From: an uncultured Prevotella sp.
GTDB lineage: Bacteria > Bacteroidota > Bacteroidia > Bacteroidales > Bacteroidaceae
Reading direction: 5' to 3'
Assembly (NCBI GenBank): GCA_900557035.1
Contig: USRA01000020.1
Location: forward strand, 1-29,610
Length of the DNA: 29,610 nucleotides
Shown here: piece after piece, positions 8,199 through 15,112 of the stretch
How positions within the stretch are numbered: the first letter of the stretch is position 1
Layout: every line of letters starts with the position of its first letter
Program-made: the position numbers and the translations under genes
The notes under the pieces: model-generated
What the model was told of the DNA's origin: nothing
What the model saw: the letters and a program-made list of their open reading frames with translations, nothing else
The model's database searches: none

Positions 8199-8240
8199 AA
8201 AAAAGCTCCGAAGAAGTTCATCTTTCTTCGGAGCTTTTTT
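8199..8240. terminator. Bidirectional terminator between tRNA-Lys and the Fur-family gene
   Basis: 8199-8215 and 8224-8240 are perfect 17-base complements (core GCTCCGAAGAA / TTCTTCGGAGC) with an 8-base loop and A/T runs on both outer sides, so it can end the tRNA transcript and the convergent fur-like transcript. Confidence 0.88.
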
Positions 8241-8269
8241 TGTTGTTGTAAAAAGAATAGGCATTGCTT

Positions 8270-8695
8270 TCAGTGATGCTTTCGTTTACACTCAGGGCAT
8301 TCCCCCTTGATGACGAAGGAGACGGAGTGGGGATAGAACCCTTCCGGCAATTCGAAGCTCGGAATATGGATATCCTCCATGCAGAACGAACGGTGGCATG
8401 ATTCGCAGTAGAAATGAATATGACCATCATGATGATCACACTCTCCTTCCTCCTCACACAGTTCGTAGTTCAATATACCCCTTCCATCCTCGAAGGCATG
8501 AACGGCATCATGCTCCAGAAAGAGTGTCAGCGTGCGGAAGATGCTCGACTTATCCATCGATACCATCTTCTGCTCCAAATCCTTCAGACTCAGTGGATTC
8601 TGCTCATTCACCAGAGTCTTCATTACCAGTATGCGGTTGGGGGTGGGCTTGATGCCCTTCGCCTCCAGCTTATGAATAATCTCTTCTGTTTCCAT
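8270..8695 (-). CDS. Fur-family metal-responsive repressor
   Basis: 141 aa. The N-terminal winged helix includes KPTPNRILVMKTL and the recognition region MDKSSIFRTLTLFLEHDAVH. The C-terminal dimer domain has the metal-binding pattern HHDGHIHFYCESC at about 87-100 and a second cysteine pair CPEC near the C-terminus, which would make the structural Cys4 zinc site. Fur, Zur and PerR share these features, so the sensed metal cannot be assigned; Zur or Fur is likelier than PerR. It is the last gene of an apparent three-gene operon after the outer-membrane-like protein (21-base gap). Confidence 0.92.
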   Translation of the reverse strand: METEEIIHKLEAKGIKPTPNRILVMKTLVNEQNPLSLKDLEQKMVSMDKSSIFRTLTLFLEHDAVHAFEDGRGILNYELCEEEGECDHHDGHIHFYCESCHRSFCMEDIHIPSFELPEGFYPHSVSFVIKGECPECKRKHH

Positions 8696-8716
8696 CTTTT
8701 TTTCTTTTAAGATAAC

Positions 8717-9412
8717 TTAGAGTATCTGCATTTTTGCGCCAAACGACAGTCCGAAGACATCCCAGAAACCGGCATTGCCGTTGCGGTAGAATCGCATGAA
8801 ATAGATATCATTCGTACTTAACTCATAGAAGAGCGTGAGGCTCTTCACGCGCTTGCGCCTGTTGTTCGGAATGTTATACGTAAACCGTTCGCCAAATCCC
8901 AGATTCGGGCGGATTCGGGTAGAGAAGGGATAATATCCGCCCTCGTATTTGGTAGGCTGCTTTGTCCAGAAATCGTGACCCAACACCGTGTTCAGGTACA
9001 GCGTGCACTCCAGAGGTTCAAACTGCCATCCCTTTCCCCAGTCCTTTCGCCAGGGAATGAAGTTCTCCTTCAGCGTGATTGTCATTTTTACTTCATCCGA
9101 ATCATATTTCGGAACGATACCGAAGAGCAGATGCGTCTCCCATTGTCTTCGCTTGCCGTAGTCCCATCCGATACCCAGCGAGATGATACCCATGTTGCCG
9201 CAGGTCTGTATCACGCTCTGCGTAGGCATCAGCACATCCCAGTGCTTGCGATAGCGGAGGATGCGCCTGTCGTATCGGGTGAGTGAATCTTCCTCTGAAC
9301 TCTCCTTTCCTAACCCCTCCTCAACGGCGATTTCCGTAGCGCTTGCCGTTGTGCTTGCCGATAGCAGGAGGAGCACCCATATACTGAACTTAAAAATCGA
9401 TGACTTCAACAT
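8717..9412 (-). CDS. Secreted, probably outer-membrane beta-barrel-like protein of unknown function
   Basis: 231 aa with a cleavable signal peptide (IWVLLLLSASTTASA, likely cut near residue 25). The mature part is rich in aromatic, alternating segments such as QSVIQTCGNMGIISLGIGWDYG, WETHLLFGIVPKY and VFGLSFGAKMQIL, which fit a small outer-membrane barrel. No family was recognised. Its start overlaps the 3' end of the phosphoesterase gene by 23 bases and the Fur-family gene follows 21 bases later, so the three are probably translated from one message. That link makes an envelope or metal-related role possible, which is inference. Confidence 0.82.
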   Translation of the reverse strand: MLKSSIFKFSIWVLLLLSASTTASATEIAVEEGLGKESSEEDSLTRYDRRILRYRKHWDVLMPTQSVIQTCGNMGIISLGIGWDYGKRRQWETHLLFGIVPKYDSDEVKMTITLKENFIPWRKDWGKGWQFEPLECTLYLNTVLGHDFWTKQPTKYEGGYYPFSTRIRPNLGFGERFTYNIPNNRRKRVKSLTLFYELSTNDIYFMRFYRNGNAGFWDVFGLSFGAKMQIL

Positions 9413-10208
9413 GATAATCCTTTGGTGTGATGGTGAAAATGTAATATTGACGGAAGTGTACGCTGCTTGCCATATAGAACAGGGTGCCGTTGTTGTAAAG
9501 GTCTTCCTGCCTAGTATGATGACCGTGACCGTCCAGGCAGAACAGCAGGCGAGGGAAGTCGTGGATGTAATAATTGAATACCTTCGCTACGTTGTTGTTA
9601 AACTGCTCGGAGTAGGGAGGTGCATGCATGCATACCACGGTGCGGTCGAAGTCGAGTGAATCGGCAGAGCGTTCCGCCTCCATGAAGTCGAAGTTAGGCA
9701 CCGGACGGGAGTAGTCGTACTCGATGGCATTGGTGTTGAGGCATACGAACTTCACCTTTCCGGCGATGAAGCTGAAGTCGGGGTTGCCGTAGATGACCTC
9801 ATAGGTCTGGTTGCCCGTGCCCAGACAGTCGTGGTTGCCCAGCAGCACTACCGAAGGCATCTTGAGTTTCAGCATTCTTTCTCGTGTCCACTTCATTTCG
9901 CGGGTAGCGCCGAAGTCGGAGATGTCGCCGCAGTGGATTACGAAGTCGATGCTGTCCTTGCGTCTGTTGATATCATTTACGGCATCCACGAGGTCGTCGT
10001 ACCACTGATGGCTGTCGCTGATCACGGCAAACCGGATGGTATCCTTGCTCTTCACCGTCTGCTCTATCTTCTGTATGTTCTTGGCATTCAGATTGGTTTC
10101 GCCCTTTACGCGAACATCGTAAGGGTGAACATCGAATACGGTATCGCAGCCCGTAAGGAGTAGGGCGGCGATACAGACAAGTAGATAAATTTTGATGTGA
10201 GATTTCAT
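9390..10208 (-). CDS. Calcineurin-like metallophosphoesterase, lipoprotein
   Basis: 272 aa. The signal peptide ends in the lipobox LLTGC, lipidated Cys at residue 21, so the enzyme should be anchored on the periplasmic or outer membrane side. The metallophosphoesterase motifs occur in order: ISDSH (Asp65, His67), HCGDISD, LLGNHD, CMHAPP and DGHGHH, giving a complete dimetal site. The family cleaves phosphomonoesters or diesters; the natural substrate is unknown. It leads the operon with the outer-membrane-like protein and the Fur-family gene. Its leader, between a -7 box at 10314-10322 and the start, carries four 17-base tandem repeats. Confidence 0.93.
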   Translation of the reverse strand: MKSHIKIYLLVCIAALLLTGCDTVFDVHPYDVRVKGETNLNAKNIQKIEQTVKSKDTIRFAVISDSHQWYDDLVDAVNDINRRKDSIDFVIHCGDISDFGATREMKWTRERMLKLKMPSVVLLGNHDCLGTGNQTYEVIYGNPDFSFIAGKVKFVCLNTNAIEYDYSRPVPNFDFMEAERSADSLDFDRTVVCMHAPPYSEQFNNNVAKVFNYYIHDFPRLLFCLDGHGHHTRQEDLYNNGTLFYMASSVHFRQYYIFTITPKDYHVEVIDF

Positions 10209-10237
10209 ATCTTATACCTTATTTTAAATACATATTC

Positions 10238-10304
10238 ATATTCTAGTCTATCTGATATTCTAGCCAGTTTGATATTCCAGGCTATTTGATATTCTAGTCT
10301 ATTG
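10238..10304. repeat. 17-bp tandem repeat, four units, in the phosphoesterase leader
   Basis: Units at 10238-10254, 10255-10271, 10272-10288 and 10289-10304 (the last is 16 bases) share ATATTC(T/C)AG and end in a T/G-rich stretch. They lie in the untranslated leader, between the -7 box and the start codon. Confidence 0.85.
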
Positions 10305-10313
10305 ATTTCGCGT

Positions 10314-10322
10314 GCAAAGGTA
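10314..10322 (-). promoter_or_regulatory. -7 box for the phosphoesterase-OMP-Fur operon
   Basis: TACCTTTGC on the minus strand, 106 bases before the start codon. The -33 box is not evident. Confidence 0.6.
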
Positions 10323-10394
10323 CGAAAAAAACTTGAATAACGAATGAGGTTTTTCCAAAAAGACCACTTTTAAGGAGAAAAAGATAAAAAAAAG

Positions 10395-10435
10395 AAGGTG
10401 CGCCAGATTCACTTCCTTGTTATCTGGCACACCTT
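10395..10435 (-). terminator. Terminator of the DUF6266 gene
   Basis: 10395-10408 and 10422-10435 form a 14-bp stem with one non-Watson-Crick pair. On the minus strand it is followed by a long T-rich tract (plus 10383-10394), as expected for an intrinsic terminator. Confidence 0.82.
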
Positions 10436-10438
10436 GAT

Positions 10439-10496
10439 GGTTTTAGAGATCTCCGTTGTTTTTAGAGATCTACGTAGTTTTTAGAAATCTACGTTG
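10439..10496. repeat. Three 19-bp repeats duplicating the end of the DUF6266 gene
   Basis: Three near-identical units with core TTTTTAGAGATCTACGT follow one another. On the minus strand the first encodes the last residues Asn-Val-Asp-Phe and the stop codon; the next two repeat this codon string and its stop downstream. It looks like slippage duplication of the gene end. Confidence 0.75.
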
Positions 10497-11347
10497 TCGC
10501 CGTTACCGTCGCCATCGGTAGAACCGCCACCCTGGCTGGTGTTGCCTCCCTGGCTGGAATCACCGCCCTGGCTGGTACCTCCTCCCTGGCTGGTACCTCC
10601 GCCCTGGTTGGTGTTATCCTTGTTGTCACCCTCCCCAGTGTTTGTGTTTGGTGTCTTGTCGATGACGCCATCATTGTAGAGAATGCCATTGGCACCTGCC
10701 ACTACCGAACCGTCGGGCTTCACATCGCCTACATATACAGAGTTGCTTACGCTGTTGTTCTGCACAGATGCAAAAGCAATGTAGCAGGAAAGCATGTCTC
10801 CATCCCAGTCTGTAGGTAATTTCAGGGTAGCCTTGCAATCTACTCGGCTGGCATCCTCTGTAGTGAAGATGGCTTCGCGCTTCGTGAAGTTGTAGATGAG
10901 CGGCATCGCAAAATCATCCATGCTGGCATGACTTTCGTCAGAATTGTCTTCCCAGGCAAAGGTGGCTATGTTGTTCGCTACCTTTACAGAGCTGAATCTG
11001 CCAGGCATCAGAGAACCGCTGCTTACCAGCACCTTGCTAGGGTCGATACCGAAGGATGGATATTTGCCCACCATGCAGTTGCGTACGGTGTGGCTCATGG
11101 CTGCGTTGGTGGCAGTCTGATGCTGGGTGTAGTTGCGGTAACCTGCCTGCAGGTAAGCCGTCATCACCTTCACAAACTTCTGCGCCAAGCCAAACTTTAT
11201 GCGCTGAGCCATCTGCTTCTCGGTGCGAGGGTTCTTGATACTCTGAGCCTTGCCACGCATATAAGCTGTGCCTTTCCAGCTGCCACCTACTACTGTTCCT
11301 ACGGTTCCGTTGAAACCGCCAAGAATACCTTGTCTAATCTTTCCCAT
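10481..11347 (-). CDS. DUF6266-family protein with a Gly/Ser/Gln repeat tail
   Basis: 288 aa. The N-terminus, MGKIRQGILGGFNGTVGTVVGGSWKG then YMRGKAQSIKNPRTEKQMAQR, is the typical opening of the Bacteroidetes DUF6266 family, whose function is unknown. The middle (about 90-225) looks beta-rich (TFAWEDNSDESHASMDDFAMPLIYNF; SCYIAFASV). The tail (about 235-285) is low complexity, TSQGGG-type repeats encoded by five 18-bp DNA units at 10530-10619. There is no signal peptide. It lies downstream of the DUF3987 gene but has its own promoter at 11581-11613. A structural or phage/element-borne role is possible, but not shown. Confidence 0.88.
   Translation of the reverse strand: MGKIRQGILGGFNGTVGTVVGGSWKGTAYMRGKAQSIKNPRTEKQMAQRIKFGLAQKFVKVMTAYLQAGYRNYTQHQTATNAAMSHTVRNCMVGKYPSFGIDPSKVLVSSGSLMPGRFSSVKVANNIATFAWEDNSDESHASMDDFAMPLIYNFTKREAIFTTEDASRVDCKATLKLPTDWDGDMLSCYIAFASVQNNSVSNSVYVGDVKPDGSVVAGANGILYNDGVIDKTPNTNTGEGDNKDNTNQGGGTSQGGGTSQGGDSSQGGNTSQGGGSTDGDGNGDNVDF
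10530..10619. repeat. 18-bp minisatellite within the DUF6266 gene, five units
   Basis: Units start at 10530, 10548, 10566, 10584 and 10602 with shared CCCTGGCTGG. They encode the (S/T)-Q-G-G hexapeptide repeats of the tail, and in-frame units mean copy number can change without frameshift. Confidence 0.88.
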
Positions 11348-11580
11348 AATCTTTTCCTTTCTTTCTTTAATGGGTTAAACATAAATAAAAAAGTCAATGA
11401 ACACTATTCTTTGCACCCCTTCTTTCTGCAGGGTACAATTCGTGGCTCCCTTCTTTTAAAACCCCTAAAAACAGCGTTTCTCGGAGTTGGTACGGAGCAG
11501 GTACGGAGCAGGTCTTTCTCAAAGTCCGATCGCTACTCGTCGATTGAAGTCTTCCGTAGCCCTCGTTTCCTAACCACATT

Positions 11581-11613
11581 GCAAAGATACTACTTTTTTT
11601 GCTTGTTTACAAG
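11581..11613 (-). promoter_or_regulatory. Promoter of the DUF6266 gene
   Basis: On the minus strand, TATCTTTGC (plus 11581-11589) with CTTG (plus 11610-11613) 20 bases upstream. The leader to the start at 11347 is about 225 bases and contains an 11-bp tandem duplication (GGTACGGAGCA at 11489-11499 and 11500-11510). I see no gene in 11348-11690. Confidence 0.65.
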
Positions 11614-11690
11614 CATCAGTAGTACGTTGCGCAGCGTTGCGTCTGTTTGCGTAGTTGCCTTTGCTTAAAGCTTTAACGCGGTGTAGAATC

Positions 11691-13550
11691 CTACTGATTT
11701 CCAGCCAAATCCACCTTCTTATACTTGCCGTTGTCCACTCTCTTGCAGAGGTTGTATCTGCTCACGTATTCGCCCACATACTTCTCTGCCGTTCTCTTGG
11801 CAATACCCAGTTTCTGTGCAGCGGCCAGTACCATCTGGCGGTTGAAGCTGTCAGGCAGGGCAGCAAAGAGTTTCTCGCTCTTTGGGCTGAGTTTGATGCC
11901 CATCACATCGTCTCCCTCCTTGCTAGGCAGCAGGGTAGAGAAGATGCGTGCCGCATGCTGCATCAGCGTATCGGCAATGATCAGAGCGCACTCCAGGTCT
12001 TCGTTCTTGCAGATGATGCACTCTGGCAGAGAGGTGGTATCTTCCAGGCGGGTGATGCTCAGAATCATGGCGATGCGATAGGCGCTCAATCCCATTCGGT
12101 AGATGTTGGCTACGAAGTCTCTGCCCAGCATATCCTTGTATTCTTCTACCAGCTTGTTGAAGAAATCGTTGAACTTGTCTTCCTGCTCTTCCGTCAACTT
12201 GAACTCGATGCCACCTTGCTTCTTCTTCAGAATCAGATGAATGTCATACACCCGCTTGCCGATGGCTTCCATCTCCTCGTCGATGGTTCGGTTTGACTTG
12301 GAGAACACGTTGTGCCATTTGGCTGGAATATCCACTTTCATGAAGAGAAAGCGGGAGAAGAGACCGTTCTCTGCCGATGGAATCAGATTGGTAACCTGAC
12401 CTGGCGTACCCGTCAGATACACCGTCCATTTCGGGTTGTGAATCTCTACATGCTCATTCTCCTTTCTTCGTCGATAGGTGATATCCTCGTGATGGAAACC
12501 CTTTCGCAGACCATCCGAGAAGTTGCCGTAGTCGCTCTTCAGCGTGTTGGCAAGTGAATCGGCCTCGGTCTCGAAGGTGATGCCCTGGTCGTGGTTGTCG
12601 TGCAGCGCCTGATAGATGGCTGTAGAAGAGCAGTTGGCAGGAATTATCAGCGAGCGATAGGGTGGCTCCTTAGGCAGCGGCATGCCCGAAGCCTTCCTGC
12701 CCATGGCTCTGATGTCGGCAAGTTCCTGCTGATAATCATCCATCTCCTGCTTGTTGGCTTCCCTAACCTCCTGCTCGATGAGGCTTACCAGCTTGAGGCA
12801 TGATGTGGTTCTGCCTTTTCCGCTTGCGGCATTGGCTACAAGGAAGGTGAAGAGGTTGGCATACACCTTCGAGCTGTCGTAGATAGCATAGGCCTCGGGG
12901 AATGCACCGCTCAGGATGGTGATGGAGGCGAGAAGCAGCATGTCTTTCTCGGTGAGCGTCTTGCCGAGGGAAGAGATGTCTCTGAAGATGAGGGGCAGGG
13001 TGCCTGTTACCTTGTCGCAGAAGGTGGGCAGAGGGATAGACTCTGCCACTTCGTGCTCTACTCCCGCTTCTGCTGTCGTGCCATTGATAGCCGTAGAAGC
13101 ATTCGGTGCCATTGCCATGTTAGTCATGTTTGTCATGTTTGCACCCTTTGCAGGGTTTGCAAGGCTTGCAAAGTTTCCGTTTCTGGCAACGTCGTCATGG
13201 CTAGGAGCCACCTTGATATCTATGCCGGCCTCCTTGGCATATTTAAAGAAAGAGGCGATGGTGATACCAGAGTGGTCGGTAGTATCATGCAGGCGCTTGA
13301 TGCAGTTGGAGTACAGCTTGTCGCACTCCTCGTACTTGTAACCGGCATTGAACCGACTGATGTCATGGAAGATGCTTCTTCCTTCCTCGCCCAGCTCCAG
13401 AGAGATGCCGAAGGCGATGTTGCGCCAGTTGTTGTATCCCTCTGTGATGTCGATGTTCATCTCAACGATATGGTTGGCTACTGTGCGGATTTGCTCCGCC
13501 TTACTTACTTTTGCCCATTGAATTGGGTTGAAACTTGTTATCTTGTTCAT
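11691..13550 (-). CDS. PriCT/DUF3987 primase-helicase-like protein of a mobile element
   Basis: 619 aa. Residues 1-115 resemble a PriCT_2-type primase C-terminal domain (YNNWRNIAFGISLELGEEG; IASFFKYAKEAGID). A low-complexity linker follows at about 120-160 (NMTNMTNMAMAP). The DUF3987 domain covers about 170-540 and contains a Walker-A-like stretch VANAASGKGRTTS near 240 and an acidic strand. The C-terminus (about 560-619, AAAQKLGIAKRTAEKYVGEYVS) looks like a winged helix. DUF3987 proteins are encoded by Bacteroidales mobile elements and are linked to replication. It is the third gene of the HTH, VirE_N, DUF3987 set, separated from VirE_N by 98 bases. No integrase or relaxase is seen nearby. 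Confidence 0.88.
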   Translation of the reverse strand: MNKITSFNPIQWAKVSKAEQIRTVANHIVEMNIDITEGYNNWRNIAFGISLELGEEGRSIFHDISRFNAGYKYEECDKLYSNCIKRLHDTTDHSGITIASFFKYAKEAGIDIKVAPSHDDVARNGNFASLANPAKGANMTNMTNMAMAPNASTAINGTTAEAGVEHEVAESIPLPTFCDKVTGTLPLIFRDISSLGKTLTEKDMLLLASITILSGAFPEAYAIYDSSKVYANLFTFLVANAASGKGRTTSCLKLVSLIEQEVREANKQEMDDYQQELADIRAMGRKASGMPLPKEPPYRSLIIPANCSSTAIYQALHDNHDQGITFETEADSLANTLKSDYGNFSDGLRKGFHHEDITYRRRKENEHVEIHNPKWTVYLTGTPGQVTNLIPSAENGLFSRFLFMKVDIPAKWHNVFSKSNRTIDEEMEAIGKRVYDIHLILKKKQGGIEFKLTEEQEDKFNDFFNKLVEEYKDMLGRDFVANIYRMGLSAYRIAMILSITRLEDTTSLPECIICKNEDLECALIIADTLMQHAARIFSTLLPSKEGDDVMGIKLSPKSEKLFAALPDSFNRQMVLAAAQKLGIAKRTAEKYVGEYVSRYNLCKRVDNGKYKKVDLAGNQ

Positions 13551-13648
13551 GATCTAATCAAAATTAATAATTTGTAAAACAATAGAATTGTCATTCCCCT
13601 GCGGACTGCCGAACGTTGTTTCTTTACTCTTCGTTCTTCACTCTTCCC

Positions 13649-14245
13649 TTAAAAAGGGCAGACGAGAGGATTCACGTAGCAGTTGGGGTCGTAAGGCAAG
13701 AAGCAAGCCCGGCTCACATTCTTGCAGGCAGCATCAATCTTGATGCCTCCATACGCTTGCCAGATATAGTGCTCCAATGCCTGGAACCAGGTTTGGTGGT
13801 CGCATTGCTGCAGGTCTATCTGTACGAAGAGTTTCAATCCGTCGCCCGAAGGACTGCGGAAGGCAAGTTCCAGTTCGAAGTTCTTCTGCATCATTTCATC
13901 GTGGATGAATTCCTGCTTTAGTTCCTCCACCTGGTCTTTGCCTATGTGGTCGATGTCCAGGCACATGATGCCGGAGTGCTGTATGAGTCCCTGGTCTTTG
14001 CGGGCATTGAAGGTTCCGCTGGCCAGTACATAGTCAAACTCCTTGGCCTTATATGCCTTGCGTCTTTTCTCTTCCTCCTCCGGAATGCCACGGAGCGTAT
14101 CCGTAGCATTCTTGAAGAGGGTAGGGTCTGTAATGTACTGCCACAAGTGGTAGATACCTACCCGGTTGTGGCTCACCACATTGGAGATAGGATGACGGTA
14201 GTATTGCATCTTGTGCTCCTTCAGCTGCTCAATGTTCATCGTCAT
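13649..14245 (-). CDS. VirE_N / BT4734-like primase-polymerase-type protein
   Basis: 198 aa, matching the VirE N-terminal (BT4734-like) domain. Visible hallmarks are GIMCLDIDHIG at about 107-117, whose Asp-x-Asp is the expected metal site of the archaeo-eukaryotic-primase-like fold, FRSPSGDGLKLFVQID at about 146-161, and the closing segment IKIDAACKNVSRACFLPYDPN. The start codon overlaps the HTH gene stop (ATGA), so the two are translationally coupled. With the DUF3987 protein it would form a split primase-helicase for an element's own replication; that role is inference from the families. Confidence 0.9.
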   Translation of the reverse strand: MTMNIEQLKEHKMQYYRHPISNVVSHNRVGIYHLWQYITDPTLFKNATDTLRGIPEEEEKRRKAYKAKEFDYVLASGTFNARKDQGLIQHSGIMCLDIDHIGKDQVEELKQEFIHDEMMQKNFELELAFRSPSGDGLKLFVQIDLQQCDHQTWFQALEHYIWQAYGGIKIDAACKNVSRACFLPYDPNCYVNPLVCPF

Positions 14246-14574
14246 AGGGTGCCTCCTTTCATGCGGCTGTCTCTGTACGATTCTTCCATGAGTCGCTGCA
14301 AGTCACTCTCCTTGTAGTAGCATCTTCCGCCCATCTTGGCAAACGGCAGCTTGCCATTGGAGCGAAGAGTCTGCAGGGTTCTAGCACTGATGTGGAACAT
14401 CTCCATCACCTCGTAGTTGTCGTGCCACTCAGAAAGTGGCGTCAGTTGCTCAGTCACTTCCTTGCTTCCCTGACTTTGCATAGTTTGCATCGGTTGCAAA
14501 GTTTGCAAACCTTGCGGAGCGTGCATGCCGGTGTCGGCATGCTGCGCTGTTGAAGAATTACTTGTCATCTTCAT
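14242..14574 (-). CDS. Helix-turn-helix (excisionase/MerR-like) DNA-binding protein
   Basis: 110 aa. The C-terminal half has a HTH_17 domain: NYEVMEMFHISARTLQTLRSNGKLPFAKMGGRCYYKESDLQRLME (in about residues 53-98), where the Lys-Met-Gly-Gly-Arg turn is the usual wing. The N-terminal 50 residues are low complexity (QGLQTLQPMQTMQSQG). The start could also be Met3. It precedes and overlaps the VirE_N gene by four bases. Members act as excisionases or as regulators of element genes. The cluster of TACAGATAATT sites immediately upstream is its most obvious candidate target, which is inference. Confidence 0.88.
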   Translation of the reverse strand: MKMTSNSSTAQHADTGMHAPQGLQTLQPMQTMQSQGSKEVTEQLTPLSEWHDNYEVMEMFHISARTLQTLRSNGKLPFAKMGGRCYYKESDLQRLMEESYRDSRMKGGTL

Positions 14575-14584
14575 TTTTGTAAAA

Positions 14585-14630
14585 TAGGAGGGTGATGCCC
14601 AACTCTCTGATAGGGACCTCCTACATCACC
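14585..14630 (-). promoter_or_regulatory. Leader with competing complementary segments before the HTH gene
   Basis: TAGGAGG at 14585-14591 complements 14617-14623, while GTGATG at 14592-14597 complements 14624-14629. The two pairings cross, so they would exclude each other or form a pseudoknot. They lie just before the start codon on the transcript. Regulatory meaning is unproven. Confidence 0.4.
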
Positions 14631-14721
14631 GACTTGGCTTGGATACAGATAAGAGAGTCTTTGTGTTTATTGACCTCCATATCCTTGCCATCGGGGAGCG
14701 ACCCCTGTCGGATTTTCTGGT

Positions 14722-14730
14722 GCAAATATA
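14722..14730 (-). promoter_or_regulatory. -7 box for the HTH-VirE_N-DUF3987 genes
   Basis: TATATTTGC on the minus strand, 148 bases before the HTH start, inside the site array. No clear -33 box. Confidence 0.45.
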
Positions 14731-14958
14731 CAAAATAGTGATGGAAAATAAAAATACACATATGGAAACTTTTGATTATCAGCAAGTTGCATGTTTTGCT
14801 TATCTGTATGCCTAAAATGTGGTTATCTGTAAGGCTGAAATGTGCATATACAGATAATTGCAATTATCTGTAAAGTTCATGGTCTTTTCTTCCAGATAAT
14901 TAAAGATCTGTATACAGATAACTGGATTATCTGTAAGATTTGGTAGTTATCTGAAAAA

Positions 14959-14997
14959 AATAAATGGATTACTTCTTTCGAAAGCAATCCATTTATT
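14959..14997 (-). terminator. Terminator of the 405-aa gene
   Basis: AATAAATGGATT (14959-14970) pairs with 14986-14997, with an inner CTTTCGAAAG. On the minus strand it ends in a run of seven T residues. It stands within the TACAGATAATT array. Confidence 0.78.
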
Positions 14998-15018
14998 CAA
15001 ATTGTGACTTTAATAATT

Positions 15019-15108
15019 TACAGATAATTTTTTCTTCTTCAGTAAAAATACAGATAATTTTCTTCTGATGGAGTAAAATACAGATAATATTCTTCTGATG
15101 AAGTAAAA
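15019..15108. repeat. Three tandem 30-bp repeats at the end of the 405-aa gene
   Basis: Units 15019-15048, 15049-15078 and 15079-15108 each start TACAGATAAT and continue with TTCTTCTGATG(A/G)AGTAAAA (first unit divergent). They begin 4 bases beyond the stop codon of the 405-aa gene. Confidence 0.85.
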
Positions 15109-15112
15109 ATGA

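Larger units (their letters stand above)
14643..15090. repeat. Array of about 13 TACAGATAATT sites in both orientations
   Basis: Forward copies (TACAGATAA or one mismatch) begin at 14643, 14849, 14890, 14913, 15019, 15049 and 15079. Reverse copies (TTATCTGTA or close) lie at 14800, 14823, 14863, 14905, 14927 and 14946. The pair at 14849-14872 forms a 24-bp perfect palindrome, and 14906-14919 is a second palindrome. The rest of the gap is AT-rich and holds no gene. Such arrays beside replication genes are typical of iterons; operators for the HTH protein are the alternative. Confidence 0.85.

Noticed and set aside
15019..15108. CRISPR array
   Set aside because: The units are contiguous 30-bp tandem repeats without unique spacers.
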